Part shown: piece by piece, positions 8,767-14,707 of the stretch
How positions within the stretch are numbered: the first letter of the stretch is position 1
Layout of the letters: each line of letters opens with the position of its first letter
Assembly: GCA_050701115.1 (NCBI GenBank)
Contig: JBOHER010000432.1
Location: 1-15,039, forward strand
Length of the DNA: 15,039 nucleotides
Reading direction: 5' to 3'
Origin: JBOHER01 sp050701115
GTDB taxonomy: Bacteria; Actinomycetota; Actinomycetes; Mycobacteriales; Pseudonocardiaceae
Program-made: the position numbers and the translations under genes
The notes under the pieces: generated by a model
Told to the model about the DNA's origin: nothing
The model's database searches: none
The model's input: only the letters and a program-made list of their open reading frames with translations

Positions 8767-8772
8767 AGTGTA
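8767..8772 (-). promoter_or_regulatory. Candidate argS -10 box (leaderless start)
   Basis: TACACT on the minus strand (8772-8767) ends 6 nt before the argS GTG. A -10 box at that distance places the transcription start on or next to the first base of the start codon. No good -35 hexamer is visible. A 6-bp inverted repeat with a 4-nt loop (CGCCCG 8795-8800, CGGGCG 8805-8810) lies just upstream. Confidence 0.4.
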
Positions 8773-8831
8773 TGTGGCGTGGTCCACGGCGCCGCGCCCG
8801 CCCACGGGCGTGCGTGACGCCCGCGACGAAG

Positions 8832-8874
8832 CTGATCACCATGCGAGCAAGCCGATAGCCCTCACGGTGATCAG
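8832..8874. repeat. 9-bp inverted repeat in the argS / DUF3105 divergent spacer
   Basis: CTGATCACC (8832-8840) and GGTGATCAG (8866-8874) are perfect inverted copies separated by 25 bp. Each contains the palindrome TGATCA, and the two palindromes are 35 bp apart. The right arm covers the expected -35 position of the DUF3105 promoter candidate (TACACT at 8887-8892). The arrangement fits paired operator half-sites for a dimeric regulator, or a hairpin. No regulator gene is present in the window. Confidence 0.45.
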
Positions 8875-8886
8875 ACACCACCTCTC

Positions 8887-8892
8887 TACACT
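8887..8892 (+). promoter_or_regulatory. Candidate -10 box for the DUF3105-DUF305 operon
   Basis: TACACT at 8887-8892 fits TAnnnT. It lies about 80 bp upstream of the DUF3105 start, so the leader would be about 75 nt. The -35 region is not consensus and overlaps one arm of the 9-bp inverted repeat, which suggests control by a DNA-binding protein. Weak evidence alone. Confidence 0.25.
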
Positions 8893-8974
8893 GGCCGGGT
8901 AATCCACATCTGGGCTCGGCGCGTGCGTATCCCGCGTGCGTGCGGCGAGGACGAGACGAGGTCGGCGCAACACG

Positions 8975-9778
8975 ATGGCCAAGGGAACGCGGAACAAGAG
9001 CAACCGAGCCAGCGGCGTCCAAGCCGCCCGCGCCAGTGTGGTGAGCAAGAAGCAGATCCCGTGGGGCACGATCATCTCGGTGGTCGCCATCCTCGCACTC
9101 GCGGGCGTCGTGTTCGGCTACTACCTGGTGGCATCGGCGCCCAAGCGTGAGCAGGCGGCACGCGAAGAGGTGGCCGCCGAGCAGTTCACCCCCTCGGCCA
9201 AGAACCCCGATCCGTCGAAGGCCATCGATGGGGTCGTGATCGAGCAGTACCGGGGATCGGCACACGTGCCGCCGACCGAACGAGTGGCCTACGACCAGAG
9301 CCCACCGTTCGGTGGCCCGCACGACGGATTCTGGGCAGCGTGCACCGGCATCGTGTACCCGGATGCCGTGCGCTCGGAGAACGTGGTGCACTCCCTCGAA
9401 CACGGCGCGGTCTGGATCGCTTACGACCCGGAGCGGATCAGCGGTGCGGAACTGGACCTGCTCAAGGTGCGGGTCGAGGGCAAGCCCTTCATGGTCATGT
9501 CCCCCTACCCCGGCCTGGACCAGCCGATCTCGCTGCAGTCGTGGGGCCACCAGCTCAAGCTGGAGAGCGCGTCGGACGAGCGGATCGACCAGTTCATCGT
9601 CGCACTGCGGCGTAACCAGAACGTATTCCCGGAGCCGCGCGCCACCTGTGACGCCCTCGGGCCCGGCGCGTTCGACCCGGACAACCCGCCGCCGTTCGAC
9701 CCGACCCCGCCGGGCAGGGACGCCAAGCCGATGGACTACCAGGGCAACCCGAACGCCACCCCGCCGGACGGCAGCTGA
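8975..9778 (+). CDS. Membrane-anchored DUF3105 protein
   Basis: The product is 267 aa from ATG at 8975 (MAKGTRNKSN). A GTG at 8936 would add 13 residues of basic sequence and is less likely. A basic N-terminus is followed by one membrane segment at about 31-52 (ending FGYYLVAS). This gives a type II single-pass protein with residues 53-267 outside the cytoplasm. The extracytoplasmic part carries the DUF3105 signatures PPFGGPHDGFWAACTG (110-125) and VHSLEHGAVWIAYDP (138-152). The conserved histidines H116, H139 and H143 could bind metal (inference). The tail is Pro/Asp-rich. The biochemical role of DUF3105 is not known to me. It is followed 13 bp later by a DUF305 gene, so the two are probably one operon. 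Confidence 0.85.
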   Translation: MAKGTRNKSNRASGVQAARASVVSKKQIPWGTIISVVAILALAGVVFGYYLVASAPKREQAAREEVAAEQFTPSAKNPDPSKAIDGVVIEQYRGSAHVPPTERVAYDQSPPFGGPHDGFWAACTGIVYPDAVRSENVVHSLEHGAVWIAYDPERISGAELDLLKVRVEGKPFMVMSPYPGLDQPISLQSWGHQLKLESASDERIDQFIVALRRNQNVFPEPRATCDALGPGAFDPDNPPPFDPTPPGRDAKPMDYQGNPNATPPDGS

Positions 9779-9791
9779 TCGGAGCTGACAG

Positions 9792-10502
9792 GTGGTCGAG
9801 ACAGCGGAGGATCAGCAGGCCGAGGCGACCTCGGAGTCACCCCGGCAGGGGGACGGCATGCCGACCTGGGCGCGGGCGTTGATCTTCGGTGCCGCTGCGC
9901 TCACCATGCTGCTGATCGGGGCGACCGTCGGCCTGCTGATCGGCCGTTTGGGTGGCGTCGACCAGGCGGCTGGCCCGACACCTGGCCCGGCGGATGTCGG
10001 CTTCTCCCAGGACATGTCGGTGCATCACCTGCAAGCGGTGACCATGGGCAACTGGGTGCGTGATCACAGCACCGATCCCGCGGTGCGGCAGCTGGGTTTC
10101 GACATCGCGAGCACCCAGCTCGGCCAGGCGGGGCAGATGCAGGGCTGGCTCACGCTCTGGGAGGAGCCCGAGCAGGCCACCGGCCCCATGATGAGCTGGA
10201 TGTCTGGGCACAGCGGGCATAGCGAAGTGCCGTCGTCTCCCGGGGCTGCCATGCCGGGCATGGCGACCAACGACGAACTGGCCAAGCTGCGCTCGCTGTC
10301 CGGCGAGCGATTGGATGTGTACTTCCTGCAGCTCACACTCCGCCACCACATGGGCGGCGTGGCCATGGCGGAGTACGCGGTCGAGCATGCCCGGATTCCG
10401 GCTGTACGGCGGCTTGCCGAGAGCATGCTCGAGTCACAGGGCGCGGAGATGGCCATCATGCGGGGAATGCTCGCCGATCGTGGGGCGCAGCCACTGCGCT
10501 GA
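9792..10502 (+). CDS. Membrane-anchored DUF305 protein, Met/His-rich (possible metal-binding)
   Basis: The product is 236 aa from GTG at 9792, with GGAG about 7 nt upstream. One membrane segment at about 27-52 anchors an extracytoplasmic domain. The domain belongs to DUF305, a ferritin-like four-helix family; its two hallmark motifs are present as FSQDMSVHHLQAVTM (71-85) and LRHHMGGVAMAEYA (183-196). A linker at 131-157 holds five Met and two His (MMSWMSGHSGH, then two more Met). The cyanobacterial copper-binding protein CopM belongs to DUF305, so copper binding at the cell surface is a reasonable inference, not shown here. The gene is in an operon with the DUF3105 gene and converges on a CDF metal exporter gene. 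Confidence 0.88.
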   Translation: MVETAEDQQAEATSESPRQGDGMPTWARALIFGAAALTMLLIGATVGLLIGRLGGVDQAAGPTPGPADVGFSQDMSVHHLQAVTMGNWVRDHSTDPAVRQLGFDIASTQLGQAGQMQGWLTLWEEPEQATGPMMSWMSGHSGHSEVPSSPGAAMPGMATNDELAKLRSLSGERLDVYFLQLTLRHHMGGVAMAEYAVEHARIPAVRRLAESMLESQGAEMAIMRGMLADRGAQPLR

Positions 10503-10513
10503 AAGACGCTATG

Positions 10514-10527
10514 GGTGCACTGGCACC
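10514..10527. terminator. Small hairpin between converging genes
   Basis: GGTGC (10514-10518) and GCACC (10523-10527) form a 5-bp stem with a 4-nt loop in the 28-bp gap between the stops of the DUF305 and CDF genes. The position suits a bidirectional terminator, but the stem is short and has no T-tract on either side. Confidence 0.2.
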
Positions 10528-10530
10528 ACG

Positions 10531-11445
10531 TCACCAGGTGAGCTCGACGCAACGCTGCGCCGACTCGCGGGGCTCGACCTGCAGCGTGGCGTGCTCGATG
10601 CGGTAATCGGCGGCCAGCAGGTGCTGGGCTGCACGCAGCACTTCCGCACCGTCCACCCCTGCGCGCACCGCGAGGTGCGCCGATGCCACCTCCATGCCGG
10701 AGGTCAGGGTCCAGATGTGCAGGTCGTGCACGTCGGCGACACCGGGTATGGCCTCGAGCCTGCTGGCGACCTCGTCCACATCGATGCGTTCGGGAGCGTG
10801 CTGGAACAGGATCCGGAGCGAGCGCCGCGCCAGCGTGACCGCCCGGGGCAGCACGAATACGGCGATCGCGACGCCGATGATCGGGTCGGCATACCGCCAG
10901 CCGGTGAGGAGCGTGATCGCCCCGCTGATGAGCACGCCGACCGAGCCGATCATGTCCGCGAGCACTTCGAGGTAGGCGCCGCGCAGGTTCAAGCTTTCCC
11001 TGGCACCCTGGCGCAACAGCAGGAACGCGACCACGTTGGCGATCAGGCCGGCGAGCCCGGTCACCATCACCAGCAGGCCAGGAACCTCGGGCGGATCACT
11101 GAGCCTGCTGACGGCTTCGTACAGAACGTAGCCGGCCACACCGAACAACAGCACGGCATTGATCAATGCGGAGAAGACCTCACCGCGGTACATCCCGAAG
11201 GTGCGCGTCGAGGTCGGGCCACTGCGCTGCGCGAGCACGATGGCCACCAATGCCATGCCGACGCCGAATACGTCGGTGAGCATGTGCGCGGCATCGGAGA
11301 TCAGCGCCAGCGATCCGGTGATGAAACCGACCACGAACTCCAGCACCATGAAGCCCGCGCCGATGACGAAGGCCGCGGCGAGCCGCGTGACATAACGGCC
11401 GGAAGCGCTGGCGGGCGCGACGGCGGCGCCATGCTGGTGTGCCAT
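10531..11445 (-). CDS. Cation diffusion facilitator (CzcD-like) metal efflux transporter
   Basis: CDF proteins are inner-membrane proton antiporters that export Zn2+, Cd2+, Co2+ or related divalent ions. The product is 304 aa from ATG at 11445, with GGAGG (11456-11452) 6 nt upstream; a frame starting at 11502 would read through the promoter. Six membrane segments lie within about 17-200. The TM2 metal site is H54/D58 in DAAHMLTD (51-58). The TM5 site is E160/D164 in YLEVLAD (158-164), where CzcD/ZitB-type proteins have His at the first position. The C-terminal cytoplasmic domain (about 205-295) has the CDF signature HDLHIWTLTSG (240-250). The N-terminus starts MAHQHG, a very short version of the His-rich tails of this family. 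It converges on the DUF305 gene. Exact metal unknown. Confidence 0.93.
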   Translation of the reverse strand: MAHQHGAAVAPASASGRYVTRLAAAFVIGAGFMVLEFVVGFITGSLALISDAAHMLTDVFGVGMALVAIVLAQRSGPTSTRTFGMYRGEVFSALINAVLLFGVAGYVLYEAVSRLSDPPEVPGLLVMVTGLAGLIANVVAFLLLRQGARESLNLRGAYLEVLADMIGSVGVLISGAITLLTGWRYADPIIGVAIAVFVLPRAVTLARRSLRILFQHAPERIDVDEVASRLEAIPGVADVHDLHIWTLTSGMEVASAHLAVRAGVDGAEVLRAAQHLLAADYRIEHATLQVEPRESAQRCVELTW

Positions 11446-11473
11446 GTTCGACCTCCTCGTGGGCGACAGGCAC

Positions 11474-11502
11474 AACATATAGCGACATGCGCATGTATTC
11501 AA
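11474..11502 (-). promoter_or_regulatory. CDF promoter with operator-like palindrome
   Basis: On the minus strand, TTGAAT (11502-11497) and TATGTT (11479-11474) are separated by exactly 17 bp. The spacer contains ACATGCGCATGT (11485-11496), a perfect 12-bp palindrome. Transcription would start near 11467, about 20 nt before the ATG. A dyad between the -35 and -10 boxes is the usual place for a metal-sensing repressor (ArsR, TetR or CopY types). MerR activators also bind there, but normally with 19-20 bp spacing. Confidence 0.6.
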
Positions 11503-11635
11503 GAACCCCGCGTGGATGTGTCCCGGCTCTCATGGCGCGGCACGCTTGCGCAACTCCGCGGCCAGTACGGTCGGTCCGCTACGACAAGGGGTACACCCAA
11601 GAGTCCGCGCGGATCGATGCGCTAGGCTTGCCCAG

Positions 11636-11663
11636 CATCGCAAGCGTGCAAACAGCTGCGATG
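11636..11663 (+). repeat. 7-bp inverted repeat abutting the tRNA 5' end
   Basis: CATCGCA (11636-11642) and TGCGATG (11657-11663) pair perfectly around a 14-nt loop, immediately before the mature tRNA 5' end at 11665. The flanking CCC (11631-11633) and GGG could extend the stem with a 2-nt bulge. A TAGGCT box (11623-11628) upstream is a candidate -10 for the tRNA, with no clear -35. The hairpin may lie in the tRNA 5' leader removed by RNase P. Confidence 0.35.
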
Positions 11664-11664
11664 G

Positions 11665-11737
11665 GCCCTCGTAGCTCAGGGGATAGAGCACTGCCCTCCG
11701 GAGGCAGGTGTCGCAGGTTCGAATCCTGCCGAGGGCG
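11665..11737 (+). tRNA. tRNA-Arg, anticodon CCG
   Basis: A 73-nt cloverleaf is visible. The acceptor stem GCCCTCG pairs with CGAGGGC, the D arm is GCTC/GAGC, the anticodon stem is CTGCC/GGCAG with loop CTCCGGA, and the T arm is GCAGG/CCTGC with loop TTCGAAT. The anticodon CCG (11698-11700) reads the arginine codon CGG. The discriminator base is G and CCA is not encoded. The gene converges on a serine recombinase gene whose final codons are its antisense, which marks it as the likely integration site of an element lying to the right. Confidence 0.97.
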
Positions 11738-13412
11738 CCGTTCCAGGCAATGTGCGAACCTTTCCGCAGGTGCTGTTGTCGGCGGCCTGTGCCGGGTCGG
11801 GCTGGGTGGGGGTGTCCCAGTCGTCGGTTGGGAGTTTGAAGGTTGGCTTCGCTTTGTGTCGTCCGGTGATGTCGACGCGGTGGACGAAGGCTTGGGTGAC
11901 GGCGCGGAGGTCGTCGGGGGTGCCGTGGTCGATGACGTGCTGGATGTAGTTGCGTGCGGCTTGGAGCATGTCGAGCCCGGGGGCCGCGGGAGCGGAGGCC
12001 TCGTCGAGCAGGAGCCCGAGTTCGTCTCGCCTGCCTTGCAGGTCCGCCAGCTTGGCGGCGAGCTTGTCGACGCGGTGGGAGCAGGCCGATTCGGGCATGG
12101 TCCCGTTCTCGAAGGCGGTGAGGTAGCGCTCGATGGCCTCCTCGGTCTTGGCGAGCTGGCTTTCGACTGCGGCGAGTTCCTCGCTGAGTTCGCGGCGTTG
12201 CTGGTCGAGCTCGGCGTGGGCGGCGGCGACACCGGTGTCGATGAGGTCGTTGCGGGTGAGGGTGTGCAGGAGGGAGCGCAGCACGCCGTCTTCGAGTTGG
12301 TCGGCAGGCAGCCGTTCGGCGGCGCAGGTTTCCGGTCCGTAGCGGTGGCGAGAGAAGCAGGTGTAGTACCGGTACCGGTAGCGGTTGCCGTTAGCGGCGG
12401 TGCCGAGGTAGCGCTTGCCGCAGTGCTGGCAGAACAGCAGCCCCGCGAGCAGGTAATCGGAGCGAGGGGCGGCGCGGTGGTTGTGCTCGTCGCCGCGGGC
12501 GATGAGGAGTTGCTGGGCGGCGTCGAACAGATCCTGGTCGATGATGGCGGGGTGGTGTTGTTCGGCCTTGTGCCATTTGTCGCGGTACCAGATCTCGCCG
12601 AGGTAGACCCGGTTGCGCAGCACGGTGAGCACGGCGTCGGAGGACCAGGGCTTGCCGGATTTGGTGCGGTGGCCGTCCGCGGTGAGCTTGCGAGCGAGCG
12701 CCTTCGCGCCGCCGCGCTCGTGGACGTAGGTGGTGAAGATGCGCCGCACGACGACGGCCTCGTCCTCGATGACGGTGAGGTAGCTGGTGTCGCGGTCTAG
12801 TTCGTAGCCGTGTGGCCGGTAGCCGCCGCACCATTGGCCGCGGGCGGCTTTGCGTTCCATGCCGTTGATGACGCGGTCGATGATGGTGGCTCGTTCGAAC
12901 TCGGCGAACACGGCCAGCATCTGCACCATCATCCGGCCGGCGGGCGTGGCGGTGTCGAAGGGTTCGGTGGCGGAGCGGAACGCTACGCCGACGTCGTCGA
13001 GTTTGGCGAGGATCTCCGACAGGCTCCGGATGGATCGGGAGAGTCGGTCGACGCGGTAGACCAGCAGCACGTCGAACCTGCCCGCGGCGGCGGCGTTGAG
13101 GGCGCGTTTGAGGGCGGGGCGGTCGGTGGTGGCGCCGGAGGCTTGGTCGATGAAGGCGGGGCAGGCCAGTTCCCAGTTGTCCTGGGAGTCGATGTAGGCG
13201 CCGAGCTTGAGCTCTTGCGCCTCCAGGGAGAACGGCTGGAGCAGCTCGTCGGTGGAGATCCGTAGGTAGATTGCCACCCGCAGGCGGGCGCCCGAGAACG
13301 CGAGCGCCGTGGCGTGCTGCGGCTGGCGCGTTTGTCGTCGGCGGGGGCGGCGGGCTGCTCTGTTCGAGGTGTGGCCTCTGGGGGCGGTCGGGCTGGTGGG
13401 CGCGGGGGTCAT
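11676..13412 (-). CDS. Large serine recombinase / integrase
   Basis: This is a site-specific recombinase of the large serine family, predicted to integrate or excise the element. The product is 578 aa from ATG at 13412, with AAGGGA upstream. After a basic N-terminal tail, the resolvase catalytic domain spans about 45-185: YLRISTD (49-55) with nucleophile S53, YRVDRLSRS (119-127), and TPAGRMMVQMLAVFAEFER (156-174). The Recombinase DNA-binding domain is about 196-305. The zinc ribbon is about 320-370 with C328, C331, C352 and C363. A coiled coil follows at about 395-470. All key residues appear intact. Residues 559-578 are encoded by the antisense of tRNA-Arg, so the original C-terminus at the attachment site may have differed. 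A small protein gene and a recombinase fragment lie upstream on the same strand. Confidence 0.93.
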   Translation of the reverse strand: MTPAPTSPTAPRGHTSNRAARRPRRRQTRQPQHATALAFSGARLRVAIYLRISTDELLQPFSLEAQELKLGAYIDSQDNWELACPAFIDQASGATTDRPALKRALNAAAAGRFDVLLVYRVDRLSRSIRSLSEILAKLDDVGVAFRSATEPFDTATPAGRMMVQMLAVFAEFERATIIDRVINGMERKAARGQWCGGYRPHGYELDRDTSYLTVIEDEAVVVRRIFTTYVHERGGAKALARKLTADGHRTKSGKPWSSDAVLTVLRNRVYLGEIWYRDKWHKAEQHHPAIIDQDLFDAAQQLLIARGDEHNHRAAPRSDYLLAGLLFCQHCGKRYLGTAANGNRYRYRYYTCFSRHRYGPETCAAERLPADQLEDGVLRSLLHTLTRNDLIDTGVAAAHAELDQQRRELSEELAAVESQLAKTEEAIERYLTAFENGTMPESACSHRVDKLAAKLADLQGRRDELGLLLDEASAPAAPGLDMLQAARNYIQHVIDHGTPDDLRAVTQAFVHRVDITGRHKAKPTFKLPTDDWDTPTQPDPAQAADNSTCGKVRTLPGTAPSAGFEPATPASGGQCSIP

Positions 13413-13469
13413 GGCGTCGTCCCTTGTCCGTCCTTTTTCGTCGCCGGCGGGTGCTCGGCAAGCAGGAAG

Positions 13470-13718
13470 TCAGCTCGACTCGGAGTCGGAGGTCAAGCCC
13501 CCGCCCTGGTCCTTCCGCCGGTGTTCGGGCCGCTGGTCATGGTGTTGGCGGCGACGTTCGGCGGCGAGGAAGTCCTCGTCGGCGAGCATCGCGGCGAACA
13601 GCCGGGCGAGCGCGGTGTCAGCGGCCTTGCGTTCGTCCGGAGTCATGGCGCGCAACTGTGGCGGCTCGATGTCGATCCGCCGTCCCCTGTAGGGCCGCCG
13701 CGCGTCAGCGTTCGACAT
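13470..13718 (-). CDS. Small hypothetical protein between two recombinase genes
   Basis: The product is 82 aa from ATG at 13718 (MSNADARRPYRG). The start overlaps the end of the recombinase fragment by 14 nt, and the stop is 57 bp before the full recombinase start, so all three are probably co-transcribed. It is basic at the N-terminus, then has IEPPQLRAMTPDERKAAD (36-53 region begins near residue 16) leading into a predicted amphipathic helix ADTALARLFAAMLADEDF, and ends in a charged, His/Gln/Arg-rich tail. No family recognised. Its size and position beside a serine integrase would suit a recombination directionality factor, but nothing in the sequence shows that. Confidence 0.55.
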   Translation of the reverse strand: MSNADARRPYRGRRIDIEPPQLRAMTPDERKAADTALARLFAAMLADEDFLAAERRRQHHDQRPEHRRKDQGGGLTSDSESS

Positions 13719-14292
13719 CGCGTGGTGGCTGGTGCGGTGCGGCGACCTGATTGCGGCTGGCCAGGTTGCGCGCGGAACTCCAGCGGCGGTTGTGGGCGGC
13801 CTTGAAGATGGTGGCGTCGATAAGGGCGGGGTGGCTGGGCCCGATGGACCAGACCCAGTGCCGAATCGGCTGGGCGTGGCCGCCCCGGGTTCGTTCCCAC
13901 ACGGTGTATCCGGTGTATGTCGGGTTCTGCAGGATTCCCGCGACAACGCGGCGCGACCATGGCCGCGGCTGGCCGTGGGCGTGGTTGATTGGCGTCGGGT
14001 ACGTGTTGGGGTCGGCGGCGAGCCGCCTGGCGATCGCCGTCGGCGTGAGCCGGTCGTGCAGGTACCAGTGATAGATCGCGGCGACGACGGGGGCGCGCTG
14101 TTCGTCGACGGACAGCAGGTGACGGGTGCGGAGCCGGCCGTGGTGGTCTCGGACTCGCCTGGTGAGGCGCCGATAGCCGTAGGGCAGGCGCGACGGTCCT
14201 GCTCGTCCAGTGCTTCGGTGCTGCCGCTGAGGATCGAGCGGTTGGTCTCCTCGGGCGTCCTGTTCGTCCACCGCGATGGGTCCCTGACACAT
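13705..14292 (-). CDS. Truncated serine recombinase (Recombinase domain only)
   Basis: The product is 195 aa from ATG at 14292. It has the central Recombinase (PF07508-like) region: LPYGYRRL (36-43), VVAAIYHWYLHDRLTPTAIARRL (69-91), WSRRVVAGILQNPTYTGYTVWER (112-134) and HWVWSIGPSHPALID (145-159). The resolvase catalytic domain that should precede it is absent: the DNA upstream is vapC. The zinc ribbon that should follow is also absent. It is therefore either a decayed recombinase or a DNA-binding-only partner. No Shine-Dalgarno is visible, and the first 30 residues have no recombinase character, so the true start is uncertain. Sequence is not a copy of the neighbouring full-length recombinase, so it did not arise by local duplication in any obvious way. 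Confidence 0.7.
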   Translation of the reverse strand: MCQGPIAVDEQDARGDQPLDPQRQHRSTGRAGPSRLPYGYRRLTRRVRDHHGRLRTRHLLSVDEQRAPVVAAIYHWYLHDRLTPTAIARRLAADPNTYPTPINHAHGQPRPWSRRVVAGILQNPTYTGYTVWERTRGGHAQPIRHWVWSIGPSHPALIDATIFKAAHNRRWSSARNLASRNQVAAPHQPPRDVER

Positions 14293-14308
14293 GATGGATG
14301 ATTGCCGG

Positions 14309-14707
14309 CTACCAGACCCGCTGGATCCCGACCAGCGTCTTGAAAGCCTCGTCAGCCGTGGCCAGCGGGAGGGACTCGGTCATGCACTGGGCGGCGATCA
14401 TCCGATCGAAAGGGTCGCGGTGGAGCCACTCCATCGATCCGGCCAGCAGGCTATGTTCATCGGTGATCGGGATGCTTTCCACGGCTAGCCGACTGAGGTG
14501 CCGCTTGTAGGCACTGACCAGCACACTCGCTGCTGGCAGTTTGCCGAGACGTTGCTTGGTCGCGATCTCCCACGCCGAGGCCGCAGAAACGAATAGTTCG
14601 GTGCGGCGCTCCGTCACCGTCTCCCGTACGGTCTTCGACAGCTTCGCGGGGTTGGTCAGCATCCACAGGAGCACATGCGTGTCGAGCATGAGCCGCGCGG
14701 GCGTCAC
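14309..14707 (-). CDS. vapC: PIN-domain ribonuclease toxin of a VapBC pair
   Basis: VapC-type toxins are Mg2+-dependent ribonucleases that cut tRNA, rRNA or mRNA when the antitoxin is lost. The product is 132 aa from GTG at 14707, overlapping the vapB stop as GTGA; a GTG at 14716 would add 3 residues. The PIN acidic residues are D9 in LMLDTHVLLW, E47 in SAASAWEIATKQRLGKL (41-57), D101 in DPFDRMIAAQ and D119 in ATADEAF. The length is normal and the active site complete. Only 16 nt separate its stop from the recombinase fragment, so toxin and recombination genes may share a transcript. Confidence 0.92.
   Translation of the reverse strand: MTPARLMLDTHVLLWMLTNPAKLSKTVRETVTERRTELFVSAASAWEIATKQRLGKLPAASVLVSAYKRHLSRLAVESIPITDEHSLLAGSMEWLHRDPFDRMIAAQCMTESLPLATADEAFKTLVGIQRVW

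Larger units (their letters stand above)
11665..14292. mobile_element. tRNA-Arg-associated integrated element (partial, right end not defined)
   Basis: The segment to the right of tRNA-Arg holds a full-length serine recombinase next to the tRNA, a small unknown protein and a catalytic-domain-less recombinase fragment, all on the minus strand. This is the layout of an integrative element or its remnant. I found no second copy of the tRNA 3' end in the window, which is not unexpected because serine integrases need only a very short shared core. The right limit given is the end of the recombinase fragment. The vapBC pair beyond it may be part of the same element. Confidence 0.5.

Noticed and set aside
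7045..8817. Plus-strand 590-codon frame across argS
   Set aside because: It lies entirely opposite a clear argS gene, has low-complexity Val/Gly/Arg/Gln composition and shows no family motif. Long antisense frames are common in high-GC DNA.
11446..11502. Upstream ATG start for the CDF gene giving MNTCACRYMLC
   Set aside because: The stretch contains the promoter and palindrome, and the ATG at 11445 has an ideal GGAGG at 6 nt.
11579..12232. Minus-strand 217-codon frame ending with DSNLRHLPPEGSALSPELRG
   Set aside because: It runs out of frame through the recombinase, and its tail is another frame of the antisense of tRNA-Arg. This tail is a well-known artefact of translating tRNA genes backwards.
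11439..12800. Plus-strand 453-codon frame across tRNA-Arg and the recombinase
   Set aside because: It crosses a tRNA gene and mirrors the recombinase third-position GC bias; composition is Val/Gly/Glu-rich noise.
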